Of a stretch of DNA of 64,000 bases, positions 34,261 to 47,299 are shown in pieces; positions within the stretch are counted from its first letter, which is position 1, and the number at the start of each line of letters is the position of its first letter. The translations under genes were made by a program, and so were the position numbers. The stretch lies in the NCBI GenBank assembly GCA_036346395.1, contig CM070615.1, forward strand, positions 9,739,534-9,803,533, given 5' to 3'. The notes beneath the pieces were generated by a model. The model ran no database searches and had not been told where the DNA came from. It saw only the letters and a program-made list of their open reading frames with translations. This DNA is from Hsuehochloa calcarea (lineage: Eukaryota > Streptophyta > Magnoliopsida > Poales > Poaceae).

Positions 34261-36180
34261 CAACTACGCCCATGTGGGCAAAGGTACTCAGGTTCATTCT
34301 CCTTCGACGTAGAGCACCTTCACCAAGGGACCCCTCTGTGTCGCTACTGCTCACCGTCGACAAGCTGCTCTAGTATATCTCTGACCTCATCATCTCCACC
34401 TTCGTGATCGTGGTCAACTCCTGAACCTCATGTGCACTTCAATTTGCCGAGGGCATGTAGCTTTAGTTGACATCCCCATAGATGTCAATGGTGTTGCCGT
34501 GGCTGTATGTCGTTGGCTCGCCTCCGATGACCCTACGTCCCTGTGTTCGACCCGTTAGCATCTCCTAGACACATTGAGTCCAGTGCGCCAAACCTTTAGC
34601 TCAGGGTATGTCACCCTCACGAAAGCCCTTATGAACCTGAGAACCTCTGCCACTCCCCGCTGGCGTAGCGCCACCTCCGACCACCTTTGTCATTGTCACC
34701 GCCACCCAAAGCATTGCCATGCAACCCTCTTTCCATTCCGTTGCTCAACGCCGTCGTTCATCGCGTTGTCCATCGTCGGTGAGCTCACCATTGTGCTTGG
34801 CTGCGTGCAGCACTGTTCTCCTCTCTTTTCTGTTTCTGAGAGTGGATTCCACTCGATTAAGATTTTCTTAACACTGATGATAGTAATTAAGTAGAATAAG
34901 TCGATGACATGTTGGACCGGCTGAAAAACTAATAAAAATGTAATTTAAACGTGTTTTAGCAAATAAGTTGATGACATGCAGGATCCATGTACGGTTTTTG
35001 GTATTAAAACACGTTTAAAAACCGAGAAGCTGACACTAGGACCCCACCTGTCAGCAGGTTAACTTAGGATTAAAATCGAATTAGGTTTAATTACCTAATT
35101 AAATATCTAACGATTCTATGACATGTGGGATCATCACTGTTTTCGTAAATAAAATAAAAACCCGAGAGACTGACATGTAGGGCCGACATGTCAGAAAAAT
35201 ATTTTTAGATAATGTAAAAATGGAAAAGACACTTTCCACATAAAGGAAATACACTTTCTCTGTGGGAAAGCATAAATTTCAAAAAATATGCTTTCGACGT
35301 CACCCTTTTCTTATTTTTTGGATTTTGCACACCGAATAAAATTCAAACATTAATAAATTTTGCATATGAACTCCAAATAGGATGATTGCTTTTTATAAAT
35401 TCATCTAAAATCATGCTCTGTCTGAATATTTAAAAAATATTTGAATTTTGTTGAGGTTGAATTTATTTTACTATTTGAGATTTGTTTTCAGCTCTTTTTT
35501 AATAGACGTCGGAAACATGAATGAACTTCTTGGCAACCCATCATCCTCGTACTCAGAGCTACCAGCGCAAGTCAAGCACCTACTTTGATCATGTTGATCC
35601 TATTAATCCAATTATTGTATTTTGTTTTGCTAAATCTATTATGCATGTGTGTATGTTTGGCTACAATTTTTATATTTACATGTAACAGTAGTTAAATTCC
35701 TATTGAATACATGATTCCCCCTTGACAAGTTGATTTTCTTACTATTTTAGCCTTTAGGATATGGTTTAGACAATAGATGATGTCAATTTGGGTATTTTGA
35801 TTAAAAATATCGAATAGATGCTTAGTCGGGTTCTAGTTTCACTAAATTTGAACACTTGATGAAAATAGTGTGTGAATTTGGGAGATTTTGAAATATTGGA
35901 CCCGAGGGATTACCTCTGCTAGTTTGGTATAAAAATAAATATAAAAAACTTAGTTTTTTTACATGGGTGAGTTATAATATGAACTAAAAAATGTGAGTGT
36001 GTTCTCGCATGTAGTTAGGGGGAGATTCTTGCCTGGTTCAATTAAGTACTAAACATTGGTGTGCCAATATAAGCCTAAGCGTACAACCACACGTACTAGT
36101 ATGGGATAACTGTAGCTAAATAAGTTACATAGGACTAGCCTTGCGTGTTGGTTGCCCACGGTAATATGATCTATAATATC
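34261..36180 (+). repeat. LTR-like retrotransposon sequence, unassigned
   Basis: The stretch 35020-35220 has GACCCCACCTGTCAG- and TGACATGTAGGGCCGACATGTCAG-type phrases. These are the same kind seen at 44140-44170 and 63515-63550 inside gypsy LTRs. Around 35520-35660 it also resembles 44470-44600 (ACCAGCGCAAG..TTTGATCATGTTG). The first part, 34300-34860, is GC-richer and has a 106-residue open frame without a known domain. Boundaries cannot be set. Confidence 0.4.
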
Positions 36181-38288
36181 TCGTTTATTATTAGAGGACC
36201 TAAAAGGACTATAGAGAATTTTAGAAGGAATTTAGAGGCATAAATTCTGAATTTTCTTTAGAGGGGGAAAGGAATGTGGGCTTTTGGCCCACGACAACCT
36301 GTCCCATGAGGACTGACCGCCATATAGAGCCCAAGAGGGGGGCGGCAGCCCTAACCTAGCAGCCCCTGCCCCCTTGCGCCTCCACCCCAAGCTGCCCTCT
36401 CCCCTGCGCCATCTCCTTCCCTTGCGCTATCTCCTCCTCCTTGTCCATCTTGGTGCCACCTCTCCTCCCTCCCTGCAGCACCACCTCTCTGCTAGGTAAG
36501 GAAGCAGAAGACCATAAGGGAGCCGACCAGCAAGAAGAAAGGGAAGGATGGAGGAAAAGGAAGAAGGGGAGAAGAGGAGGTTTCACAAAAAAATTGTGCT
36601 CTTCATCATGATATTCAAGGGGTAATGATCTGAAACCCTTTATATTGCCCTAGTTTAGTCGTTGTTCAAGTTGTAGATTGTTTGGTCAATGGGAAGAGTA
36701 GATGTTGTTTTGCCCTATTTCATCGAGTTACGATGCAGAACTTCGCGGGGGTGATTAAGGATACCTAGGCTTTGATTAAGAGGTCAGTACAATTATAGAA
36801 AAGTTACATAATCTCGTTAGATTTCAAGGAAGCTCTGGATCATTAGAATCATAGTAGCGAGTAAAAATTTACGGCCTCAGGAATGTCACTGTCCAGAATT
36901 TGGACGTGGCTGGCAGACGTTGTGAAGACGAGTCAGTTTCTTGTACTAAATGATATAATTAAAATTTAGTGCTAACTTTAGGTATCATTCATACCTTTTC
37001 ATGTTTTAGAATTAAAGATCCAAAATTGTGAAACAGACTGTCCTGACAGATTCTAGGATGGTCTTCAGGAAAGGAAATGGGGAAGAAAACGGTAGAATCA
37101 GAGGTTAGTCATAACTAGGAAGTTGTAGGTGTTTTTATTACTGGGACAGTGAGTATGTTGATCGGTAGAATCAAGTTATTTGGATCGTTTTTGTGTAGTC
37201 AAGCTTGGGTAAATTATGTGATGTTTTGGTACCATGTTTGGCATATTTTTTTAATGTATGTCAATTCGTTATCAAGGGAGTGTTGCTACAAGCACCATGC
37301 CACCTTTGCATCGTTCGGCTCCTAGAAGCTAAAGAGGCAAGTGCTTGGTATAATGGTGAACAACAGGTGGTTGCCATTGTTATGTTGGTTTATTTTCCAT
37401 AAGATTTATTTATATTGTGCTAAGTTAAATATTTTCCATAGTAATATTGATGAAAAGAGTTATATTGTGATATTGATGCAACTACCATGGGGATGACATG
37501 GTGAAAATATTAATGCTTAATGAATTGTTGCATCATTCACTTGCATAAGGGCCAGGACGATGAGTACCGCCATGTTTATGGCTAATCCAGTATGTCCCAT
37601 GTTAAAATCCTACAGAGGTAGGGACCCCACCCTCAAGAAGGTGGGGGAGAAAAGTGTGCACTGACAGGTGAATACTTCGCTATACCGGTATCAGCTGAAA
37701 ATAGGTGCATCATAGCATTTGCATACATGATAATCATATTGTTGAGAATTGAGAAAGAGAATGATGAGACTTATGATAATGCATCGATTGCTAATGAGCT
37801 TGTGTATTTACCATTATAAATAGTGCTTGCTGAGTCGTGGACTCACCATTGTTTATTTTGTTGCTTTAGGTGGTCGTTCAGGGCATCTCGCATGGGGATG
37901 GCTAGCACACATTGACAATCACACTTTCTTCACTCAAATGAATTAATTGACCATGTGAACGTTTATTTTGGTGTGATGAATAATTCCTTCCATGACTTGA
38001 TAATTATTTATAAGGCTTAGGTGATAGTTATAAGTTGATTATTCATTCGTTGGCTTGTTTATCCTCTATTTGGTTCCCTATTCGGTGTTACTATAAGTTG
38101 TGTTGATCACTAAGCAGTTCGGATGTCTATATGACTAGTTCGGATGTCTTTATTATTTCATATATTGTCCCATGGATGGGATTTTATTCGTTATGTGCTT
38201 GTTGGAATTTAATGTACTATGTGATTTCAATTGACAGTTGAGGTAATTTAGTGGCATTCCGGACACAGTGTTGGGGCAGGGTGTTACA
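36181..38288 (+). repeat. Gypsy-type LTR, forward, ending GGGTGTTACA
   Basis: 36640-38288 is related to 14307-16298, with shared order of landmarks, including CACTGACAGGTGAATACTTCGCTATACCGGTATCAG near 37660. It ends GGCAGGGTGTTACA at 38288. No primer-binding site or polypurine tract adjoins, so it may be a solo or truncated LTR. Its start is not certain. Confidence 0.5.
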
Positions 38289-38590
38289 CGAGCAATCCAG
38301 GAAGGGTTGTTCGAAGGGGCTCCCTTCATCGAGGGGTTAGGAACAAAGCCTTCCGATACAACGGTGGGTGCCTCGCTGAAACAGGAGGAACCTGGGTGAT
38401 GCGAGGGTGTATCATTCACGGAGCTTGTGCATGGTTAGGACTAGGTGATGTAAATGCGCGTTATGAACTCTAGACTTCATATTATAATGTTGTGTGTGGC
38501 GGTATCGACGGATGCCGAACAAACTAGATATCTCATATCATGTGGGTAAAGTTGTACACCTATGCAGAGTAAAAAAATCTATTTAAATAG
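38289..38590. repeat. LTR fragment between two LTRs
   Basis: The last 80 bases (GTGGGTAAAGTTGTACACCTATGCAGAG) match a phrase that recurs within the gypsy LTRs at 45330-45370, and reversed at 62480-62520. This is thus a scrap of a related LTR, cut at 38590 by the LTR that starts TGTAACATCC. Confidence 0.45.
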
Positions 38591-41500
38591 TGTAACATCC
38601 CAATTTTCTAAGCTTTTAAAAATCTTTTATTAGTTAGTAGTTGGAAAATTCAACATTTGGATATTATTTGAATTTTTAATTAAAACTTAATATGGACTTT
38701 TAGCATCAAAACAATTTAATATGATTAATCCCAACATCAACAGTTTCAAAAATATTTTATTTGGATTCTATGTGCTTAGATATATATTTTCTAGAATTTT
38801 TTTCGAGTTCACTTGCTATTTTCTAATTGCTATTTGGATTTTTGGTAATTTCTAAAATAGAAAATCTATTTAAAATCTCAGAACAGTAAATGGGCTGAAA
38901 CCCAAACCATATTCCCACCGGCCCATCACTGTGCAGCCCGCTCGCCCGCACGCGTCCGACTCCGACTGACATGCGGGTCCCTCATGTCAGCCTCCCCTTT
39001 CCTCCCAGCGCGCAGCCGCACTTGGTCCCACCAGTCAGCCTCACCCACGCCGTTTGCCACACGAACTAGCAGAAGCCGCCGTCGTTGACGTGTGGGCCCC
39101 ACCAAATCACTGTTGATTGTCTCCAAATCCGTTGAGAATTCTGTTTCGCTGCCGCGAGGCTGTTTTGGGCATTTGCGCCCTGGACTCTCCTAGCCAACCG
39201 CGTATAAAAGAGGAGCAAGCCCCTGTCGTCCGCTTCCCAACCCTAGCCGCCTCAGCGCTGGAGCCAAACCCTAGCCACTGGAAAAGCTCAAAGAAGGATC
39301 TGCGTCGCCGCAACTCCGACGAGCGATTCTGCCGCAACCGGAGCAGCCCGAGTGTAACATCCCAAATGTGGATTTGTGTTTCAAATGTAAGAAAATGAGA
39401 AGAAATTAAAATTTTCTTGCATCTTGAAGTCTTTGGACGTTTCTGTAATTCTTGTAAAGGAATTATGGAAATCAAAATCAAAATCCTCAATTGACTCCAA
39501 TCAAAAACCTCCGTGGTAAAGATCTTGTGCCAAACCCATGTAAACATTTTTCTGAATTCTAGGGAGGCTTGGTAACACCTCTGAATTATTTCATGATTTT
39601 TAGAAATTATTGGATAATTTTGGAGGCAAGTCAAACCAAGTCAAAGCTTGGTCAAACCCTAATTCACACCTTCTGGAATTTCTTGAGAAAAATTCAGTGC
39701 ATAAAAGTCTCTAGAAATTTTATGTGAGGTTTATCCTGCAGTCAGCAACCTCCAGTTAAAATCTCATGATTTTTGGAGCTTATTTGCTACCTTAAGTAAA
39801 TCCTACAAAAATCAGCTGTTAATTCAAACCCTAGCTGGTTTTCACTGTTCTTTGGGTTCGAGTTAGACTCGGGCTCGAGCCACTTGACTCGGTTCAATCA
39901 ACTAACTTCACCGGCGCGGTCGCTCGGGCGCATGTATCGCGGATCGTTGGATCTGAGATCAACGACTCATATGCGTGTGAACATTCGGACCATCTGAACA
40001 TTTCGATCAACGAGAGTCGTTGGATCTTAGATCAACGGACTGGATTGAAGTGAACGTTCGGATCGGCCGATCGTTCCGTTCATTTTAACCGTCCGATTTC
40101 AATCCAACGGTGGAGGAGTCGTCTCCTTCCTCGAGTCTTAGCGTGTGTTTGAGTCAAGCAATGGCGTGAGCAGAGGAGAAGAGCGCAGCGTTGGGTCACC
40201 TCGGTGGTCACCTTTAAACGGCTCTCTCTGCTCGCATTAAATGCCCGTCGTGCACCGCCCTCAGAAGTCCATTGCTCAACTGCTCCCGTCGCTCTCAAGT
40301 GCTCTCATGGCAGTGTTGACCCGAGGAGAAATATCGCCGTTGCTCTCTGCCATTTCCTCTATTTAAGCTCCATTGCTTTCCCTTTAGCTTCCTTTAGCAT
40401 CTCCGCAACTCTAGCTAGCACTTCAGTATTTGTTTGAGCTGCATTCAACCGTAAACACTTCGGCCGCCATTGCTGAGCTTCGAGCTCACAGTGAAGGCGG
40501 TAACACAGTGGCTCTCACTCTCCATTCTTGCTCCCTCTGCTCCCTCTTCACTCTCTTGAGCTTAACCCTCGCTCAATTTTGCTTATCTTCCTCAGGGCTT
40601 GGCTGAATTGAAGATTCCCCATTTTCGGCCAAAAGCCCCATTTTTCATCACCGGAGCAGCTCCAACCTTTCTCTATGTTTTTCCCGTGCTCAGGTAACTC
40701 CTCATTAGTCCCTAGTTGCTTGGCACACGCTTACTTGGACAGCAGCGGAGCTTATTTGCATTTTTCATTTTCGACCGTTTTCGGTCATCTCTGTCAACTC
40801 GGCTTGCCGGCGTTCTAAACCTCCACAGCCGTAGAAATTGGTCCCATTGTGTGCGCAAAACTATTGCGGACCCATTTTGGGCCATTGCTCACACCGCCGT
40901 GACCAGAGTCGCCGGTGGTGAGCCTCTTTTCGCCGTCGAGATTTGTCGGTTGAACTGGGCGCGAGCTCTTTGAACATGGTTCGCTGTGGTCCGTCGATCA
41001 TTAGATCAACGAACCACGATCGCGTGAACGTTCGGACCATTCGAACGCGGTGATCCATGTGTACCGTAGGATTTTAGATCAACGGCTCAGATTCGAGTGA
41101 ACGTTCGGACAATCCAAACGTCTCGAACCACCTGGGCCGTTGGATCTAAATCCAACGTTGGATCTAAATCCAACGGTGAACGTATGAGCCGCGCGCGCAC
41201 TGTGCTCCTCACGCGTGGGCCGTTGGATTTCGAATCTACGGCTCATATTCAAGTGAACGGTCGGACCGGTCGAAGGTTCCTTTGTTGTGAGCCGTCCATC
41301 TCTAGATCAACGGCCCACATCTATTTGAACGTTCGGACCGTCTGAACGGTTCGATCCGCGTGGATCGTTGGATCCAAATCCAACGGTGGGGTTGTGAGCC
41401 GCTCGAACGCGCGCTGTCCCAAGGACTTGGACTGTTGGATCCAGGATCAACGATCCAAGTTCGTCCACGTCGTTTTAATCTCAGTTTTTCCCGAGGGGAT

Positions 41501-44500
41501 TATTTGTCAATTGAAACATGTAATTAACTTGTAAAATGCATAACTATTTCATTTTAATTCCTTTTCTGTTGATTCAAATTTCATTAGTTATGTTTTCAAC
41601 TAAAGTTTAATCTAAAAATGATTCTAATCTCATTTTAGCTTCAGAAATTTTTGCGAAGATTTTTGTGCAATGAATAGTAGCATTTGTAATTTATAAGGCT
41701 GAGCAGATTTGTTTTGCTCATATCTTTTGCATTAAGAATCCAAATCAATTGGTTCTTATTGGTAAATTCCTTATAAATCATACTCTTGCTACTATAAAAT
41801 TTTCAAAGCATTCGGAGAAAGTTTGATGTTGAGTCTTTGGGTTTTCTTCGTTCTTATCGGTTCTTTTTCGCTTTCTCGATAGGTTCCGAAGAGCACATTG
41901 GTAACCTAAGTGATCCTCAGCAACCTATTGAACAGTAGTAACCAGGCAATTAGTTTGATCATATTAATCTCAGTATTTTTCAAGTCTAATATATTAATTT
42001 CAACTTGTATGTATGCATTGCTATTTTGTTGTTAAATTATGGTTAGTGGATCCTATAGTTGCATAATCTGTAGGAATTGATTATCCTCTACTAGCATGAG
42101 CCTAGGTTATTTGCTGTGATTTGGGTTTGATGGATGAGCTCTTGTCACTTAGTAGATTGCGAATTGAAATTGCTCAGAAATGCTTAGTTTCGGTAGTATG
42201 GGCTATCATCGATTTTAGTCGATGATCTTGATCACACCTCTAATTATTATTCCACTATGTCCAGCACTTGTGCTTTGTTACTTTGTAAAGTCAAAAACTG
42301 AAAATAAAATTGTTTTAGACTTGGGCACAATGGTATGTTGGTGTGATCTGTTGGTGTGAATGGAATGGTGCCTAGGTCATCAAGGACCGAGTTACTTGTG
42401 TCACTAAGCCAAACGATTTTACGTGCTAACCACGCGAGAGGGATATGGGACCTCTTTTGACTGAGTACTTTGGCGTGTGTTATCTCCGAGTCGCAGGAGG
42501 GGGTTGTGTGTGTTGTGTGAAAAATGATATGTGTTCTTGTGTTGGGTGTGCGGTGGTGGAGATTCCGGGTAGGCTCTCCACCTCGAGGGGCGTCGTAGTT
42601 GTCCAACGCTTTACCCGTGAGGGGTAGTTGACCAAGGCTTTACGATGACTCCGACACAACGTATGGGTTTCTATCCATACGGGCGGCTCGCAGTTAATGC
42701 ATAATATGGGAAATATCTCGTAGGACTTAGCCGTGCCGGCATACCTAAGGAAGTGTGCTTAATAGCTTGGCAAAAAGGCGGTCTGGTGTGTGGGTACATT
42801 GGTACACCCCTGCAGGGATAAAACTATTCGAATAGCCTCCTCCTAGGTTATGGACATGCTTGGTAAGGTCGTGCAAGAACTAGACTTCAACTATTTAAAT
42901 TAAAATTTGACATGGTTGGTATGAATGGGTAATTCATGCTATTGTTGTGGTGACTATGGGTTTAGTCACTTACAAGATTGTTGTTGTCATCTATCTATTG
43001 TATTAATGTTGTCTTTTACTGTTATTTGAACAATAAAAACAGATTTGTCAACTTGCTTTTAAATGTACTACATTATTGCAAATAAAGATTGCTTTGTGCC
43101 GAAAACGAAACATATAGCCTCCACTCAAATAAGCTTGCATGTAGCATATGTATAGGTCTGTTATTCTACACGTAAGTCTTGCAGGGTACAATTTTTGTAC
43201 TCATTTGCTTTGCTTAACTAGGTGAGCCCCAAGGGCCTCACTTTTGTGAAATGTGTTGCGGGTTCGACGACTAGCTTGGCGGTCGGGTCGGTTGCCTTGT
43301 GGCTTAAAGGTACACTGATTGGCTCTTTTGTTTATGGCCATCTTATGGCACTTTTGCTTTCGCTGTTTATTTTTGTATTTGTATGTATTTGGCCGATCGG
43401 CCTCTCTTTTGTAATAACTATCATTTATTTATTTTATCTTCTGGTTTATTGCTGTGCTTCGGTTCTATGTGAATGAATGGAATTGATGCATGACTTTTTG
43501 TAAAGAGGTGTGTATACTGCATTCTGCGAAGTATACATGTCTCGAAGACACGGGTTATTTTGTTTGTGATGTTAGGGTCAATTGGTGACTAAGCATTACA
43601 AGCCTAATAATCCAGGGTCCTCACACCGAGCTTCGTGGTCTGCACCTTCGGCATCACAAGAGCGAGGGCTTCATCCTAGCCACCTTCACTTCACCGGAGC
43701 ATCACCGTAACCCTACACTAGTCAAGCCCATGACTTTGCCGCCACTTCGACCTCACCGTCGGCCTGCCCAATCGTCCTCTTGCGCCCGTGAGTGCATCAT
43801 CGAGTTCGCCTAGGTCCCCTATACCCGATGGTAGCACCCACCGCCGGCGAGACACCGTCGTTCGTCGTCGACCATCGGGCCTAGTGCCGCGCCGCTACTG
43901 GTCCGATGTGTCGTGGCACGTGTGCAGCAATATCAGCTTTCGCGTATGCGTGTCGCATGCATGGTGTCGTGTCAGCGTCCACATGCACGCGTGCGTGGAC
44001 GGTTCACCCGAACCCTAGATCCAAATTTCCGTAAACCCAATCCACCCTAGACCAGGCCTATGCCATGTGGGTCCCACTTGTTAGGTGCAATGTTCCATGA
44101 ACCCGTAGAGTAGTAAGCTTTTCAGTGGGCTCGGTCTATAGACCGTGGGTCCCACCTGTCAGTCTCTCAGCCATTTTCCCAGCATTTATTTTAATTTTGA
44201 AATTCCTTCACTGACGTCATATTCCGGATTTTTCAATAGAAAAATAATTTGGAAATTCCAGGAATTCTAATTTAGTGTATTTTCTTTAGTTTTGATCTTC
44301 TAAAGGTCAAATCTTCTTCATCCGAACTCCGATTAAGCCCATTCAAATTCCTTAATTCTTCTAAATTTGAGATCTATTTATCTGAGATTTGTATTTAATT
44401 TTTGTAGTTTGTTTTGTTTATGTTATTTATTTATTTTCGTTTGTCAGTAGACATTAATTCTTCGGGGGCTTTTGAAGGAGTGCACCAAGATCAAGACCAG

Positions 44501-46058
44501 TACCTAGACCTATTCCAAGGCAAGTTATACCTTTGATCATATTGCACCCAATTTTCAAAATACTTTGATTCAAATTATTGCATTCTATTTTAATTATTTA
44601 TTTAAATGCTTTTGGGTTTAGTTATTAATCCAAATTGTTACATCCTCCTTGTCTATTGTTATGCTATAATCTTTTGTCACCATAGGTTGGTTTATTGTGA
44701 GTTGGTATTATCGTAGCACCAACGTGGGTTGGTTAGATACGAGTAGACTGCTTAGCCATGCTACGAGCCATCATCTCATATGAGTTGCAAATATAAACTT
44801 GACTTAGTGATTATGGAACTGTGTGATAAAACTGTGTGCGTTATGTGCTATTACTCGTTGATGGCATGTGTTGCACTTAACCAATAGGGTGAGAAAATAT
44901 TTAGACTGAGGTAAGTGGTGGATACTGTGTGATATGGTGGAAGCTGTGTGCATGAGAATATTGGTCTGTGTGACATCTAGTTAGAACTTGGAAGTCTTGC
45001 CTTGGTCAATTAAAGACTTAACTTTGTGAACCATTGAACTTGGCCTTACTGTATGACTACATGTCTGGTATGGGACGGGGCTAACTTAGAAGGTTATGTA
45101 GTCGTGACATTGATTACTCAGGCTGATAGATTAGGCTATGTACCGAGCTGGATGTGTGATTCTCACATCGTGAGGCGTTCGCCGCTTCCCTGTCCAACGG
45201 TGTGTGTCGTGCCAAGCGCTATGTGTATCGATTGGACGGCGGTAAAGCACACCGGGAGTGTCAATGTTTGGGATGGAGTTTATGAAAGGTTTTCTTATGA
45301 TTAGTGCTAGCTACACTGATTATATCGTGTGAGTAAAGTGTACAACCTCTGCAGAGTGTTAATCACTCTATTCGAATAGCCTCGTCCGCGATCATGGACA
45401 TGCTCGAGGACTTCACACGAGGAGTAGATTTTTATAAAATATTTGGGAAGGGAGCTGTGTGATCTAAGTCATATGGCTGTGTGAATAACTTGTTTAGACT
45501 GTGTGTCCTTTGTGAAAACAAATGTTAAATTATTGTTGTTTATTTGTTTTAAATATTGTTTTCAATTTATTATTCATATTTAATTACAAATGTTGCCTTA
45601 TGCAAAATAACCACATAAGCCATTCCTTTGGAATAAGCCATCATCTATAAATTGCATTTTGTGGTATGACTTGCGAGTACGGTTGTGTACTCATGCTTGC
45701 TACAAACATTCAACAGAAGTGGAGGAGTCTTTGCCTGCATTTGAGGAGTTCTACGAAGGTGCTGATTGTTAGGGTCTTGATCCCTGTCGGTTGCCTGTGG
45801 TGAATTGATGGGATTCCGTTGGAGTTTAATTTTGTTCTGCTGCTGCTATTTTATTTATTGCCAAACCCTGTGAGGCTTAATAAATGCAAACTCGACCATA
45901 AGGTCAAAACCATTATTGGCTATTATAATTAGTCATTATTCTATTAATCGTATTGTGTGAATCGATATTCATCTATATTGATACTGTGTATGCTAGTGTG
46001 ATCCTAGACTAGTGAAGTATACATAGAGGGTCCAAAATTGTATTTTTGGGTCCCGACA
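38591..46058 (+). repeat. 5' LTR of a forward gypsy element, interrupted by a solo LTR
   Basis: It begins TGTAACATCCCAATTTTC at 38591 and ends GGGTCCCGACA at 46058, four bases before the primer-binding site. The solo LTR at 39353-43625 and its duplicated CCGAG interrupt it; without them the LTR is about 3.2 kb. The same LTR occurs reversed at 61800-64000: near 44135-44280 and 63420-63550 both have the GTGGGTCCCA(C)-TGTCAG block followed by TGACGTCAT, a GGATTTTTCAATAGAAAAATAA stretch and GGAATTCC. Confidence 0.8.
39353..43625 (+). repeat. Solo LTR, 4.27 kb, with target duplication CCGAG
   Basis: The sequence runs from TGTAACATCCCAAATG to GGGTCCTCACA. CCGAG is present directly before (39348-39352) and directly after (43626-43630). 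Nothing retroviral lies inside, so the two LTRs of an element recombined and left one. 39940-41470 is a field of imperfect dyads of the type CGTTGGATC...GATCAACG mixed with GTGAACGTTCGGACC. A second, truncated copy of the family is at 60830-61799, and a tail occurs at 1-400. Confidence 0.85.
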
Positions 46059-46062
46059 AAGG

Positions 46063-46074
46063 TGGTATCAGAGC
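46063..46074 (+). other. Primer-binding site of the forward gypsy element
   Basis: TGGTATCAGAGC is a perfect initiator-methionine tRNA type site, four bases after the LTR end. It fixes the direction and the LTR boundary. Confidence 0.9.
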
Positions 46075-46263
46075 CATACTGACTGTAGGTCTTGACCTTA
46101 GTTAGATCGACCGTTTTAGAGTGTCCAAACTATTTTCTAAAGCAAAATTAACTTGCAAGATTAATTGAACTGCTTAACTCCTCTCATGTCTTTCTTAACT
46201 CAACTATTGCCGAATTTTTTTCCCTCCGCGCTGTTTTTAAGTTGTTCTTACCCTCTTGTCTGT

Positions 46264-46912
46264 CTTGTCAGATGCCTTGTCTTCAGAACTATGGTGAGCG
46301 CAAGAGAGGATGTGCTGCTGAGCTTTGGAAGCTATTGCAAGTGCTTGGAGGATTCGACCGTCCGATATACCGTGGCAACAACTAGGTAGTGAACGGCTGA
46401 GACCGTGGAGTGATCTGTCACTTGACTATTTATGCCTGGAGAGACACCAAAGCAAGCCAACCCATGAACATCTCAGCGTGAAGGATGGTTTGGATCGAAG
46501 TAATTCAAGAGTCTTCACGCCTCGCTATTCTAAGGATCTGCAACATCTACGCTCGCGAGCTTCAAGATACTGTCTTCCTCTACCACCCTCGTACCTCTCT
46601 TGTGGATGGTCCTGCATGTTACCCATCTACAGATAGAGAGAGAAACGCCACCGTGGTGCATCTTGCCCAGTTCGCCGCTGCTCAGGAGGAGTCACTTGAG
46701 TTGGCCGCCGCAGAGTTGGAGTGCGCCTACGAGACCTTACAGAGAGCAGAAGAAAGGATCACCATTCTGGAAGAGAATCTCTACAGTTTGCACGAGCACG
46801 AGGAGGATCAAGACAAGGAGGATCATGAAAAAGAAGACTCAAAGGAAGACCCAGAAGAAGCTAAAGAGCAAGCAGAGGCCACAGACCAGAGGAGCCAGCT
46901 GTGCCTGCACTA
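46264..46912 (+). pseudogene. Extra ORF upstream of gag in the forward gypsy element
   Basis: Between the primer-binding site and gag lies a coding-like stretch. It begins with an ATG at 46271 and shifts frame near 46385. It then continues as an open frame to the stop at 46911-46913, with ARELQDTVFLYHPR and a later segment rich in Glu, Asp and Lys (46680-46890) that would form a coiled coil. An additional ORF upstream of gag is known in some rice gypsy elements such as RIRE3 and RIRE8; its function there is not settled. This copy is frameshifted and cannot make the whole protein. Confidence 0.5.
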
Positions 46913-47299
46913 GGGACACATGTTCTTGTAGCACCAGTCCCAGGGCACCGAGACCAGTTCGCAAGGATGCCAGCGCAGTTCAAGGTCTACAGTAGACGGG
47001 AGCACTGTTAGGGCTATGGAGGCTATTTCATCGAGTGGTCTGTTTGAGTTTTTAGGCTTAGTCAGTTTTAAGGTTAGGAGAGTCTCCCTTTAGGCAGTAG
47101 ATTATGTGTTTAGGTTCGCTCTTATTTTCTTGTGTGCGAGTATGAGCTGCAAAGGCCCTTAGACATTTGTTGCAGCCATGCTAAGATCTTAATTAGTATA
47201 AGTATTTCAGTTGAGCTTTCTTATGCTGTGTTTGTTGGGTTTAACCTACCCCTGCTTAGTTCCTAACTCATCTTGTGCTTGCTACCTTATCTAACCCAT

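Noticed and set aside
34574..34894. Captured host gene fragment or 106-residue gene
   Set aside because: I could not recognise any family in the translation, and neighbouring sequence is LTR-like; there is no evidence for a gene.
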